In this document: one piece after another, positions 1 through 8,755 of the stretch
Numbering within the stretch: position 1 is the first letter of the stretch
Layout of the letters: every line of letters starts with the position of its first letter
NCBI GenBank assembly: GCA_022842685.1
Contig: JALHPC010000016.1
Span: 1 to 58,500 of the forward strand
DNA: 58,500 bases
From: Candidatus Kapaibacterium sp.
GTDB taxonomy: Bacteria > Bacteroidota > Ignavibacteria > Kapaibacteriales > Kapaibacteriaceae
Reading direction: 5' to 3'
Made by a program: the position numbers and the translations under genes
Notes under the pieces: generated by a model
Database searches by the model: none
Seen by the model: the letters and a program-made list of their open reading frames with translations, nothing else
What the model was told of the DNA's origin: nothing

Positions 1-188
1 TCTTTTTCAATTTGCGTGGTCGTCCGTTCGTGAACAAGGAAGGCGTAACCATGTTCTTCACCAACCTAGAGGCATGGCGCATCGAACCAGCGCAGGCCAG
101 CGGTGGGTCATCGGCACCAGAGTACTCACAGATTGCGCCAGCGTCGCCACAGGTACAAAGTTCGGACTTCGACGACGTTCCGTTCTAA
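1..188 (+). CDS. DUF3127 domain protein, C-terminal part
   Basis: The reading frame is open from base 3 and stops at 186-188; the start lies outside the window. The visible 61 residues contain a TNLEAWRIE strand that resembles the end of DUF3127 proteins, a small OB-fold-like family common in Bacteroidota. A low-complexity linker rich in Ser, Ala, Pro and Gln follows, and the protein ends DDVPF. A disordered linker with an acidic DDxPF tail copies the tip of single-stranded DNA-binding protein, which recruits partner proteins. A DNA-related role is therefore an inference, not proven. The purD promoter and start follow 43-58 bases later. Confidence 0.7.
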   Translation, partial: FFNLRGRPFVNKEGVTMFFTNLEAWRIEPAQASGGSSAPEYSQIAPASPQVQSSDFDDVPF

Positions 189-230
189 GACAGTGGACTG
201 CTGCAAGCGGACTCACCGGCGTGGCTTCCG

Positions 231-238
231 TACCTTTG
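231..238 (+). promoter_or_regulatory. Bacteroidota-type -7 box for purD
   Basis: TACCTTTG fits the Bacteroidota -7 consensus TAnnTTTG. It ends only 7 bases before the purD ATG, so the transcript would have almost no leader. No TTG is visible about 20 bases upstream, so the -33 half is weak. Confidence 0.4.
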
Positions 239-245
239 CAGCCAC

Positions 246-1514
246 ATGGAACGAATCCTTCTCATTGGGTCGGGCGGGCGTGAGCACGCACTGGCCGTAG
301 CTCTTGCGTCATCGCCGTCGTGCAGCAAGCTGTGGTGTGCACCAGGTAATCCAGGTATTGCGCGCGAAGCCGAACTCGTATCGCTTCGCATCTCGGATGC
401 GGAAGTTGTATCGCGATTCTGCCGAGAGCAGAACGTAACGTTGGTTGTGGTTGGCCCGGAGCAGCCGTTGACTGATGGTCTTGCCGACCATTTGCGATCA
501 GAAGGCATCGACGTTTTTGGGCCGTCGCAAGCTGCCGCGCAGCTTGAAGCCTCGAAGGGCTTTGCCAAGGACTTCATGGCGCGCCATGGAATACCGACTG
601 CCCCTTATCGACGATTCGGAGCTGGTGCACGGCAGGACGCATTGGCCTACGTGCAGTCTCACGCATTACCCGTTGTTGTTAAATACGACGGCCTAGCGGC
701 GGGCAAGGGCGTGGTTGTTGCTGCAACGACTGCCGAGGCGCTGCAAGCCGTCGAGGCGATGTACGATGGTGTGTTTGGCGACGATGGCATTGTTGTAGAG
801 GGTTTCCTCGAGGGGCAAGAAGCGAGTCTGTTCGCAATCTGCGATGGCGAGCGATACCTGACTCTAGCAGCCGCACAAGACCACAAGCGTGTAGGCGATG
901 GAGACACGGGAAAGAACACAGGGGGCATGGGTGCTTATGCACCAGCACCACTTGTAAGCCAAGAGGTTCGACAGCGAATTGAACGAACGATTATCGAGCC
1001 AACACTTGCTGGTATGCGTGCCGAAGGGCAGCCGTTTGTGGGCTGTTTGTTTTGCGGCTTGATGATTCACAACGATCACCCTTCGGTCGTCGAGTTTAAC
1101 GTCCGTTTTGGTGACCCAGAAACACAAGCTGTACTTGCCGTACTCAGTGCCGATGTTGCAGCGCTTTTGGCCTCGGCAGCTAGGGGAGCAGTAGATACGA
1201 GTACCGTTGCCTCTGTTGCCGTTGGATTTGCTTGCAACGTGGTACTAGCCAATATGGGCTATCCAGACATGTATGAGAAGGGGGCAGCGATTACAGGTAT
1301 CGACAGGGCCGAGGGCGATCCGATGGTAACGGTGTTCCATGCTGGAACGACCCAGAACGACGACGTCCTGCGTGCGACGGGTGGGCGAGTATTGGGCGTC
1401 ACGGCGCGTGGTACAACGTTAGCCGAGGCCATCGAGCGGTCGTATGCCGCCGTTGGAAAGATTGACTATGCAACGAAGATGTTTAGAACCGACATAGGGA
1501 GGAAGGCACTGTGA
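246..1514 (+). CDS. purD: phosphoribosylamine-glycine ligase (GARS)
   Basis: This enzyme makes glycinamide ribonucleotide from phosphoribosylamine, glycine and ATP, the second step of cytosolic de novo purine synthesis. The 422 residues match the single-domain bacterial enzyme. The N-terminal loop GSGGREHALA (about residues 8-17) is the PurD signature. The ATP-grasp domain follows, with VVKYDGLAAGKGV near residue 142 and the metal-binding EFNVRFGDPE near residue 280. Nothing is missing. The stop overlaps the GTG start of the next gene by 4 bases, so the two are probably translated together, although no pathway link is evident. Confidence 0.96.
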   Translation: MERILLIGSGGREHALAVALASSPSCSKLWCAPGNPGIAREAELVSLRISDAEVVSRFCREQNVTLVVVGPEQPLTDGLADHLRSEGIDVFGPSQAAAQLEASKGFAKDFMARHGIPTAPYRRFGAGARQDALAYVQSHALPVVVKYDGLAAGKGVVVAATTAEALQAVEAMYDGVFGDDGIVVEGFLEGQEASLFAICDGERYLTLAAAQDHKRVGDGDTGKNTGGMGAYAPAPLVSQEVRQRIERTIIEPTLAGMRAEGQPFVGCLFCGLMIHNDHPSVVEFNVRFGDPETQAVLAVLSADVAALLASAARGAVDTSTVASVAVGFACNVVLANMGYPDMYEKGAAITGIDRAEGDPMVTVFHAGTTQNDDVLRATGGRVLGVTARGTTLAEAIERSYAAVGKIDYATKMFRTDIGRKAL

Positions 1515-2449
1515 AGATATGCGTCACCGGTGGAGCGGGCTTCATCGGATCGTGGATAGCCGAGGCCTATGTGGGCGAGGGGCATGAGGTTGTGATTGTC
1601 GATAACCTATCGACAGGTGTTGTTGCCAACGTACCCAAAGGGGCACGTCTGGTAGAGATGGATGTAACGTCGGACGCCTTCGATGCGTTGGCAGACGCGG
1701 AACGCTTCGACGTTATCAATCATCATGCGGCCCACATGGAGCTACGTGTGAGTGTAGAGAAGCCGCTTCACGATGCACACGCTAACATCCTCGGATCGCT
1801 GCGTGTGCTTGAGGCAGCTAGGCGAACCAACGTAGGGCAGGTGATACTTGCAAGTAGCGGGGGGGCGCTGTACGGTGCACAAGAGGTGTTTCCGGCCGAC
1901 GAGGAGCAGCCATGGCGTCCGATGTCGCCATACGGTGTTGCGAAAGGGTCAATGGAACTCTACGGCTCCTGCTATGCGCGTATCCACAACATGACGGTCA
2001 CAGCGCTTCGGTATACCAACGTCTACGGACCCAGACAGAATCCGTTCGGAGAAGCTGGTGTAGTTGCCATTTTTCTTGAAAAGGCACTTAGCAATGCAGT
2101 TTGCACGGTCAATGGGGCAGGCGATCAGCGGAGGGATTACATCTATGTATCTGATGTAGCTGCTGCGAATATGGCCGTTACTCGACATCATCTTGGTGGG
2201 GTATTCAACGTTGCAACGGGACTCGAAACTGATGTGAACACCATCGTTGCAGCATTGGCTAGGTACATGGGGAAAACAATCGAAGTTCATCATGGTCCGG
2301 CAAAGCCGGGCGACTTGCCACGGAACGTTTGCTCGAGCGAGCGTCTCACTTCGGCAACAGGTTGGAAGCCACAGATCGGCGTAGAGCAAGGAATAGAGCG
2401 GACTGTGGCATGGTTTACTGATCGATGGCGACGTAAGAACGGCGCGTGA
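1511..2449 (+). CDS. NAD-dependent sugar-nucleotide epimerase/dehydratase (GalE-like)
   Basis: This is an extended short-chain dehydrogenase of 312 residues. It opens with the Rossmann fingerprint GGAGFIG (residues 7-13), followed by VDNLSTG, and has the catalytic YxxxK as YGVAK near residue 146 with an upstream Ser (ASSGG). The sequence around TNVYGPRQNPFGEAGVVAIF is typical of UDP-glucose/UDP-glucuronate 4-epimerases. The exact sugar cannot be read from sequence, so no symbol is given. The start is GTG, forming GTGA with the purD stop. The product probably feeds cell-envelope polysaccharide. A hairpin follows the stop codon. Confidence 0.88.
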   Translation: MKICVTGGAGFIGSWIAEAYVGEGHEVVIVDNLSTGVVANVPKGARLVEMDVTSDAFDALADAERFDVINHHAAHMELRVSVEKPLHDAHANILGSLRVLEAARRTNVGQVILASSGGALYGAQEVFPADEEQPWRPMSPYGVAKGSMELYGSCYARIHNMTVTALRYTNVYGPRQNPFGEAGVVAIFLEKALSNAVCTVNGAGDQRRDYIYVSDVAAANMAVTRHHLGGVFNVATGLETDVNTIVAALARYMGKTIEVHHGPAKPGDLPRNVCSSERLTSATGWKPQIGVEQGIERTVAWFTDRWRRKNGA

Positions 2450-2456
2450 ACTTCTT

Positions 2457-2479
2457 AGCCAGCACTCGTGTTGCTGGCT
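2457..2479 (+). terminator. hairpin after the epimerase gene
   Basis: AGCCAGCA pairs with TGCTGGCT around a 7-base loop, giving 8 bp. The sequence after it is only mildly T-rich (GTCTCTTG), so termination may be partial. It separates the purD pair from the oxidase operon. Confidence 0.55.
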
Positions 2480-2486
2480 GTCTCTT

Positions 2487-2502
2487 GAAGGCAAATGCCT
2501 TC
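2487..2502. repeat. 16-bp near-perfect palindrome upstream of the oxidase operon
   Basis: GAAGGCA-AA-TGCCTTC is a 7-bp inverted repeat with a 2-base centre, too tight for a good RNA hairpin but suited to a dimeric DNA-binding protein. It lies just upstream of the candidate promoter of the cytochrome oxidase operon. The bound protein, if any, is unknown. Confidence 0.35.
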
Positions 2503-2541
2503 ATATCGCATCGCGCTGGGGCCGCTGCACCGAGTCCATGC

Positions 2542-2572
2542 TTTTTCGTTCGACAGGAACGCCGTATTTTCG
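2542..2572 (+). promoter_or_regulatory. candidate promoter of the oxidase operon
   Basis: TATTTTCG at 2565-2572 is one base off TAnnTTTG (the tRNA promoter here has TAGTTTCG) and lies 20 bases after a TTT at 2542-2544. Transcription would start about 35 bases before the cytochrome c ATG. The fit is imperfect. Confidence 0.3.
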
Positions 2573-2612
2573 GACCGTTTGTGCCACGACACGTGATCAA
2601 CAGCTTGGACGT

Positions 2613-3176
2613 ATGATTGATACTACTTCGCGCAGAAACCGCGCACTCTCGATCTTGGCTACCTGCTTCTTGGTAGGTGCCGTTGTTCTCAGCTCAACTG
2701 GATGCAATGTCCAGGGCTTCTTCACCTCCTATGGTGACGATCCCGTATGGGTTGACCCCGACGCTCCAAAGGATGGCGGCGCGGCAGCGGCCGATGCCGG
2801 TGGTCCGGGCAAGGCCGTGTACGGACGAATCTGTGCGTCATGCCATCTTGGCACGGGCAAGGGCGTTCCTGGAAACAACATTCCCGCTCTTGCTGGTAGC
2901 GCCTTAGCTACCGGCGATGCTACTGTACCGATTCGTATTGTGCTTCACGGATTGCGTGGTCCGATTGAGCGTAATGGAGTACAGATAAACGGCCAAATGG
3001 CATCGTGGAAGGATCAATTGTCAGACCAAGACATTGCCGACGTACTCACGTATGTGCGCAGTGCCTTTGGTAACAGCGCTGGTGCAGTAACGGCTGACGA
3101 GGTTGCTGACGTCCGTGGTAAAACGTCTTCGCGTGTAGTACCGTACACCGAAGCCGAGGTACTTCAGCCGCTGTAA
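2613..3176 (+). CDS. monohaem c-type cytochrome, membrane-anchored
   Basis: The protein has 187 residues from ATG 2613, chosen because it directly precedes the hydrophobic signal segment; the frame is open further upstream. After that segment comes SSTGC, a possible but non-ideal lipobox, so it is either a lipoprotein or held by an N-terminal helix. One haem motif, CASCH (about residues 75-79), is followed by a class I cytochrome c fold with a likely axial Met in NGQMASW. It is the first gene of the oxidase operon, just ahead of subunit II. Subunit II here carries no fused cytochrome domain, so this protein probably carries electrons from ACIII to the CuA centre. Confidence 0.85.
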   Translation: MIDTTSRRNRALSILATCFLVGAVVLSSTGCNVQGFFTSYGDDPVWVDPDAPKDGGAAAADAGGPGKAVYGRICASCHLGTGKGVPGNNIPALAGSALATGDATVPIRIVLHGLRGPIERNGVQINGQMASWKDQLSDQDIADVLTYVRSAFGNSAGAVTADEVADVRGKTSSRVVPYTEAEVLQPL

Positions 3177-3222
3177 ATCGCGAAGCAACGTAACAACAGA
3201 AACTTACTTGGAGTGAATGACC

Positions 3223-4062
3223 ATGTCTGAAGTCTTACGCGTACTCGACATGCTCGCGTGGTTCCCCGAAAACATATCGACCTTCGGGGGCGAGCTCGAC
3301 GCCTTGTTCAACATCATCTATTACATCTCGGTTGCGATCTTCTTCCTGACGTTCGGCATCCTGATCTACTTCTTGATCAAGTACCGCTTCAACCCCAATC
3401 GCAAGGGATATAACTACCACGGTAACAACATCGTGGAGATTACATGGACCATTCTGCCCACGATTCTGTTTGCCGCCATTGGCGTTTACTCCGATGACAT
3501 CTGGGAAGAAACCAAGTATTCGAGTCGCGTACCAAAACCCGACGTCGAGATTCTTGTGTTGGGCAAAACCTACGGCTGGTACTTCTTGTACCCGGGTGCC
3601 GACGGCAAGTTTGGACGAAATGCCTTCACGGATCGCTCGGCGCGAGCGCTAATGAGCGCGACGAATCCGTTCGGCATTGACTCGAGTGACGCAGCATCGG
3701 CCGACGACTTTACGACGGAGAACCAGTTCCGTGTTCCTGTTAACGCCAACATCGTGATGCGCGGCTCTTCGATCGATGTGCTGCATAGCTTCTTCCTTCC
3801 GAACATGCGGGTGAAACAGGATGTTGTTCCTGGAACATGGATGAACATCTGGTACAATGCGTTCAAAACAGGGAAGTTCGAGCTTGCCTGTGCTGAATTG
3901 TGTGGCGGAGGCCATTATGCAATGCGTGCCGAGTATCAGGTTGTCTCCGCTTCGGACTACGACGCATGGCTCGATCAAAAGAACGGCGAGGTTAAGGCCG
4001 CACGCGAAGCATCGGTTCCACCGGCCGACACTGCAGCGGCCGCAGTTGCATCACTTCGATAA
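3223..4062 (+). CDS. coxB: cytochrome c oxidase subunit II
   Basis: This subunit accepts electrons from cytochrome c through the binuclear CuA centre and passes them to subunit I. It has two N-terminal membrane helices, then a periplasmic cupredoxin domain with all CuA ligands: His in LHSFF, then Cys-Ala-Glu-Leu-Cys, followed by His and Met in GGGHYAM. There is no C-terminal haem domain, unlike classic caa3 subunit II, so a separate cytochrome c is needed. ATG 3217 is also possible, but the GGAG at 3210-3213 sits 9 bases before 3223 and only 3 before 3217. A roughly 45-residue insertion between the first cupredoxin strands is rich in Ser, Ala and Asp. Confidence 0.94.
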   Translation: MSEVLRVLDMLAWFPENISTFGGELDALFNIIYYISVAIFFLTFGILIYFLIKYRFNPNRKGYNYHGNNIVEITWTILPTILFAAIGVYSDDIWEETKYSSRVPKPDVEILVLGKTYGWYFLYPGADGKFGRNAFTDRSARALMSATNPFGIDSSDAASADDFTTENQFRVPVNANIVMRGSSIDVLHSFFLPNMRVKQDVVPGTWMNIWYNAFKTGKFELACAELCGGGHYAMRAEYQVVSASDYDAWLDQKNGEVKAAREASVPPADTAAAAVASLR

Positions 4063-4083
4063 GAATTCTACAAGGATACTACC

Positions 4084-5946
4084 ATGAGTACAGCAGTTCT
4101 CGGTTCGGCAGAAGCCACAACGCATGGGCACGGCCACGATGATGCCCATCACGACCTACCGTGGTTCCGTAAGTACCTCTTTTCTACCGATCACAAGGTT
4201 ATCGCGAAGCAGTTCCTGGTAAGCTCGCTGTTCTTCCTGTTTATCGGCGGCGCATTTGCGCTATTCATCCGCTGGCAGATTGCCTATCCAGGCAAGCCAG
4301 TGCCAGTGATTGGCTCCATTATGCCAGACACATGGGTAACCGAAGCGGGAAGCGGCGTAATTACGCCTGAGTTCTATGCTCAGCTGCTTACGATGCACGG
4401 AACGATCATGATCTTCTTTGTCATCATTCCGTTTGCTGTTGGGATGTTTGGCAACTTCTGTATCCCGCTCATGATTGGCACCGACGACATGGCCATGCCA
4501 CGATTAAACATGTGGTCGTTCTGGCTTGTACCTCCGGCAGGTATGATTATGATGTCGGCCTTCTTTGTCGAAGGTGGATATGCAGCTGCCGGTTGGACGT
4601 CGTATCCGCCCTTGTCGGCAGTCATTCAGTCGCCCACATTCACGTTGTCCGGGCAGACGCTATGGTTAATCTCGCTCTTTCTCGTTGGCTTCTCGTCGAT
4701 CATGGGTGCTGTCAACTACGTCACAACCGTGCTCAACAAGCGCGCCAAGGGCATGAAGCTGTTTGACATGCCTCTCACCGTGTGGGCGTTGTTTATCACA
4801 GCAGTCATTATCACGCTAGGTACACCAGTCCTTGCAGCTGCCTTCGCCATGTTGTTCATGGACAACTTCCTTCACACAAGCTTTTTCTTGCCTGATCATC
4901 TTGTTACCAGTAGCAAGTACTTCGGTGGCGGACAGCCAGTACTGTGGCAGCACCTTTTCTGGTTCTATTCGCACCCCGCTGTTTACATCATGATCTTGCC
5001 GCTCATGGGCATTGCATCGGACGTTCTTGCAACGTTCTCGCGCAAACCCATCTACGGTTACAAGGCCATGGTATTCGCCATTGCAGGTATTGCGTTTTTG
5101 GGCTTCATCGTATGGGGCCACCACATGTTCCAATCGGGCATGAATCCGTTGCTTGGCACCACGTTCATGCTTTCGACCATTGTGATTGCCGTACCATCAT
5201 CCATTAAGGTGTTCAACTGGCTTGGAACCCTATGGCGTGGTAACATCAAGTTTTCGACGGCCATGTTAAACGCACTTGCGTTTGTTTCGATGTTTATCAT
5301 CGGCGGTCTTTCAGGTGTGTTCATGGCGTCTGCACCTGTAGACATCTACATTCACGACACGTACTTCATTGTTGCTCACATCCACTACGTGCTCTTCGGT
5401 GGATCGCTCTTTGGAATCTTTGCTGGTATCTATTATTGGTATCCAAAGATGTTTGGTAAGATGCTCAACGAGTCTTGGGGACGCAAGCACTTCTATTGGA
5501 CCTTCATCACCTTCAACCTAACGTTCTTCCCAATGCACGTTCTAGGTGTTGCTGGTCACATGCGTCGTATCTATGACCCCAACGTGTATGACTTCCTTAA
5601 GGGGCTTGGCGGAATCAACGAGTTCATTACGATTGCCGCAATCGCCCTAGGATTCTCGCAGCTCATTCTGGTCTTCAATGTTCTCTGGTCACTCAAGTGG
5701 GGTAAGAAGGCGCCGCGCAATCCTTGGCGCGCCAATACCCTAGAGTGGGCCGCTCCAGCGCACCCTGGCCACGGTAATTTCGATCGCGATATCACGGTGT
5801 ACCGTGGACCATACGAGTTCAGCGTTGAGGGTCGTGATCTTGACTACTGGCCACAGTGGGAGCCAGGCAAGTCGATATCTGTGCATCACCACACGGTTGC
5901 CGTCAGCGACGCCTCCGAAGAGTCTTCGTCGGTATCTAACCACTAA
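4084..5946 (+). CDS. coxA: cytochrome c oxidase subunit I, A2 type
   Basis: This is the catalytic haem-copper subunit, which reduces oxygen to water and pumps protons. Haem and copper ligands are visible: low-spin haem His in TMHGTIM, CuB His pair in WGHHMF, and haem ligands in VAHIHYVLFGG. The helix VI motif is YSHPAVY (Y295, S296, H297, A299) instead of GHPEVY. Replacing Glu with a YS pair defines the A2 family, as in the Rhodothermus oxidase that partners ACIII. The D-channel entrance Asp is kept in IGTDDMAMPRLN. The N-terminus carries a His-rich tail (HGHGHDDAHHDL). At 620 residues it is full length and 21 bases after coxB. Confidence 0.96.
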   Translation: MSTAVLGSAEATTHGHGHDDAHHDLPWFRKYLFSTDHKVIAKQFLVSSLFFLFIGGAFALFIRWQIAYPGKPVPVIGSIMPDTWVTEAGSGVITPEFYAQLLTMHGTIMIFFVIIPFAVGMFGNFCIPLMIGTDDMAMPRLNMWSFWLVPPAGMIMMSAFFVEGGYAAAGWTSYPPLSAVIQSPTFTLSGQTLWLISLFLVGFSSIMGAVNYVTTVLNKRAKGMKLFDMPLTVWALFITAVIITLGTPVLAAAFAMLFMDNFLHTSFFLPDHLVTSSKYFGGGQPVLWQHLFWFYSHPAVYIMILPLMGIASDVLATFSRKPIYGYKAMVFAIAGIAFLGFIVWGHHMFQSGMNPLLGTTFMLSTIVIAVPSSIKVFNWLGTLWRGNIKFSTAMLNALAFVSMFIIGGLSGVFMASAPVDIYIHDTYFIVAHIHYVLFGGSLFGIFAGIYYWYPKMFGKMLNESWGRKHFYWTFITFNLTFFPMHVLGVAGHMRRIYDPNVYDFLKGLGGINEFITIAAIALGFSQLILVFNVLWSLKWGKKAPRNPWRANTLEWAAPAHPGHGNFDRDITVYRGPYEFSVEGRDLDYWPQWEPGKSISVHHHTVAVSDASEESSSVSNH

Positions 5947-5962
5947 CATCATTCACGACTTC

Positions 5963-7153
5963 GTGAGCTTGCGGCAACCATCTGACCTCGCATTGTTTCG
6001 CTTAGCGGCAACGCTTGTAGCCGTGACGTTTGTCCTCATCGTTTGGGGCGGACATGTGAACACAACGCAAAGTGGCATGGCCTTTCCAGATTGGCCTACG
6101 TCGAATGCTGCTCCCATGGTTACGTATGCACCCAGTGAGTGGCTTTGGCAGTCCGACAGGTTTTGGGAACACGGCCATCGATTGCTAGCTACGGTTGTTG
6201 GTGCGCTCACCGTTCTCGTTCTCATCGGAGTCTATCGTCGAACTCCAGCAGCATCGCGGCCGTCGAAGCAACTTGGCTTCGCTCTTGCTCTCATTGTCAC
6301 CAGCATCATCGTCACCGTCGTCACAGCCATTTTCGGCATCCAAACCATGCCAGGTGTCTTCATGGAATCGTTCATGCTGGCACTTGCTTCGTACATCGCA
6401 TTCACCGTCTATCGTGCCATTCGTAGCAGTGGCGACGAGCGCCTGCTTTGGCTTTCGTTTGCCGCATTCGGTGGTGTTTGTTTGCAGGGCATGTTCGGTG
6501 GCTATACCGTGCTCAATAATCTACCAGATTGGACCAGCACCACACACGGAATGTTGGCGCAGTGTTTCTTCATGACGGTTCTTGGTATTGCGATGCTATT
6601 GTCACCGTGGTGGAAGACGCTTGCAACAGTGAAGGAGGGCTCACCCAGAGTGCGGCGCATAGCCATGCTCACGTGGTCGGCCATCGTTGTGCAGTTCCTT
6701 CTGGGAGCTCTCACGCGTCATACCGATGCATGGGGTGTTAGTACAACGTGGCCGCAGTGGTCAGACGCTGGCTTCTTACCCGAGTCTTCGCTCCTGCAGT
6801 ACACGACGGTTGTTGTTCACTTCATCCACAGAACGTGGGCCTATGGTGTTGCCCTGATTATTGCTGGCTTTTGGTGGATTGTGCGGTCTGAGCGCCATTC
6901 ACAGAGCGGCGTATTAGCACTAGCAACATCACTACTTGCGCTTGTGTTTGTACAGATAGCTCTTGGTGCTGGAATAATTTGGACTGCTCGAGGCGAGCTT
7001 GTAACAACCTCGCACGTTGCGGTAGGTGTCGCCATGGTTGCTCTATCTACAGCCGCCATGATTACTTCTGTGCGCCTCTCAGCATCACGCCGTCTTCACC
7101 TAAGTGTTCCAGCTTCCATGCATTCGAAAGGGGGCATCGGTGTCAAAGCGTGA
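5963..7153 (+). CDS. ctaA: haem A synthase (COX15/CtaA)
   Basis: This enzyme oxidises the C8 methyl of haem O to give haem A for the oxidase. Eight membrane helices are expected, and conserved histidines are visible in WEHGHRLLA, TTHGML, FIHRTWAYG and TTSHVAVGV. The signature GGHVNTTQSGMAFPDWP follows the first helix. The frame has no ATG at the family's start position. GTG 5963, 17 bases after the coxA stop, gives 396 residues and avoids a long overlap with coxA; TTG 5969 is an alternative, and the frame could open as early as 5804. It overlaps ctaB by 14 bases. Confidence 0.9.
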   Translation: MSLRQPSDLALFRLAATLVAVTFVLIVWGGHVNTTQSGMAFPDWPTSNAAPMVTYAPSEWLWQSDRFWEHGHRLLATVVGALTVLVLIGVYRRTPAASRPSKQLGFALALIVTSIIVTVVTAIFGIQTMPGVFMESFMLALASYIAFTVYRAIRSSGDERLLWLSFAAFGGVCLQGMFGGYTVLNNLPDWTSTTHGMLAQCFFMTVLGIAMLLSPWWKTLATVKEGSPRVRRIAMLTWSAIVVQFLLGALTRHTDAWGVSTTWPQWSDAGFLPESSLLQYTTVVVHFIHRTWAYGVALIIAGFWWIVRSERHSQSGVLALATSLLALVFVQIALGAGIIWTARGELVTTSHVAVGVAMVALSTAAMITSVRLSASRRLHLSVPASMHSKGGIGVKA

Positions 7154-8078
7154 AACACTGGCGGCTACAGCCGCCATTGATGCGGCGCCCCCTACAGCAG
7201 CATCAGGACTGGTGCGAGCATATTACGAGCTTACCAAGCCTGGTATTAGCCAGATGGTGGCCATGACGACATTGGCTGGGTATTACTTGGCAATTCCTGG
7301 CGACCTAGTATCCTACGCACAGAGCGGCAACAACTGGATACACTTCGTAACGACGATGATTGGCACGTTGGCAATCAGCAGTGGGTCGTGTGTGGCCAAC
7401 CATGTGATGGAAGCCGACATCGACGCGCGGATGCGACGTACGGCATCACGGCCCATTCCTAGTGGACTCATTAGCATTCGTGCGGCGGTGGTGTTTGCGA
7501 GCATTCTCACCGTGTTGGGCGTTGCGTTGCTTTCGATGGTTAACGTTCTAACGCTTGTACTTGCGGTGGCAACGTGGATCACGTACGTGATGGTGTACAC
7601 ACCCATGAAAACACGGTCGACCCTTGCAGTGGTGGTGGGTGGAGTTCCAGGGGCGTTACCATTCGCTGGCGGATGGACTGCAGTAACGGGGACAATGGAC
7701 CCCATGGCGTGGGTCTTGTTTGGCATACTCTTTATGTGGCAGTTGCCGCATTTCTATGCACTGTCGTGGATGTATCGAGCCGACTACCGCGAGGCCGGCT
7801 TTGCTCTTCGCGCCGTTCGCGACTCGAATGCATCAATGCTTTCTTGGCAGATTATTGGTACCAGCATCCTTACCAGCATTCTCGCTCTATTCCCAACGTA
7901 CCTCGAGGCAACAGGATGGCTTTACGCTATCGGTGCACTTGTGCTAGGCGGTTGGTTAGTTGTGGAAGGTGTGCGGTTTCGACGTGATGCCACAACGCAG
8001 TCGGCCCGTCGCGTGCTCTTGACGTCATACGCCGTGTTGATGGGGGTGATGATTCTCATGTTTCTTGATAAACGATAA
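7140..8078 (+). CDS. ctaB: protohaem IX farnesyltransferase (haem O synthase)
   Basis: A UbiA-family membrane prenyltransferase that attaches farnesyl to haem B, giving haem O, the substrate of CtaA. The first Asp-rich motif is clear (NHVMEADIDARMRRT, then RPIPSG), and a second polar motif lies around DYREAGF. Start GTG 7140 is preferred because AAGGGGG at 7128-7134 sits 5 bases before it; an in-frame TTG at 7104 would give a longer, unusual N-terminus. The ribosome site lies inside the end of ctaA, so the two are coupled. The 312 residues fit the family. Confidence 0.93.
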   Translation: MSKRETLAATAAIDAAPPTAASGLVRAYYELTKPGISQMVAMTTLAGYYLAIPGDLVSYAQSGNNWIHFVTTMIGTLAISSGSCVANHVMEADIDARMRRTASRPIPSGLISIRAAVVFASILTVLGVALLSMVNVLTLVLAVATWITYVMVYTPMKTRSTLAVVVGGVPGALPFAGGWTAVTGTMDPMAWVLFGILFMWQLPHFYALSWMYRADYREAGFALRAVRDSNASMLSWQIIGTSILTSILALFPTYLEATGWLYAIGALVLGGWLVVEGVRFRRDATTQSARRVLLTSYAVLMGVMILMFLDKR

Positions 8079-8108
8079 CTTCTTCAGTATTAACCAAGGT
8101 AGCACTGT

Positions 8109-8732
8109 ATGTCAGCTGCACTCAATCTCTCGCACGAACCGATAACCAAGATTGCCAACGGGAAGCTTGGCATGTGGGCCTTTCTGGGGTCGGAGCTTAT
8201 GTTCTTCTCTGGCTTCTTTGGAGCCTTCATCGTGCTTCGCAATTCGAACTACGAGGTGTTTGCCAATGGCTCTTCGCACCTCAACGTTTGGCTTGCGCTT
8301 ATCAACACGTTCTTTCTGATTGGTAGTTCGCTTACCATGGCCTTGTGTATCCATGCAGCCGAAAAGAACGACCGTAGCAAGCAGCAGCTCTTCCTTGGGC
8401 TCACCTTGCTTGGGGCACTTGGGTTCTTGGTGATCAAGACCATTGAGTACAGCGACAAGTGGGCACACGGCTACTTCCCATCGCAGGAGAACCACACTCT
8501 CTTTTACAGTTTCTACTTCATGATGACTGGCTTCCACGCCCTTCACGTGATTGGTGGCATTATCCCCATGCTCTTCATGTGGTTCCGTGGCTACTCCAAG
8601 AAGGGCTATCCCTATCCCGTGAAGCTGGAAGTGCTTGGTTTGTATTGGCACTTCGTCGACCTAATGTGGATCTTTATCTTCCCGGCCTTGTACCTGATGA
8701 TTCCGTACCACGGTGCCGGTGGACATCACTAA
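8109..8732 (+). CDS. coxC: cytochrome c oxidase subunit III
   Basis: A 207-residue membrane protein with five predicted helices, the shorter bacterial form of subunit III. Family landmarks are KLGMWAFLGSELMFF near the N-terminus, TGFHALHVIGG in the middle and YWHFVDLMWIFIFP near the end. It sits beside subunit I, stabilises it and helps proton uptake. It starts 30 bases after ctaB, and a good ribosome site for the next gene (AGAAAGGA) follows. Confidence 0.94.
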   Translation: MSAALNLSHEPITKIANGKLGMWAFLGSELMFFSGFFGAFIVLRNSNYEVFANGSSHLNVWLALINTFFLIGSSLTMALCIHAAEKNDRSKQQLFLGLTLLGALGFLVIKTIEYSDKWAHGYFPSQENHTLFYSFYFMMTGFHALHVIGGIIPMLFMWFRGYSKKGYPYPVKLEVLGLYWHFVDLMWIFIFPALYLMIPYHGAGGHH

Positions 8733-8755
8733 CGAATACGAGAAAGGACCAACCC

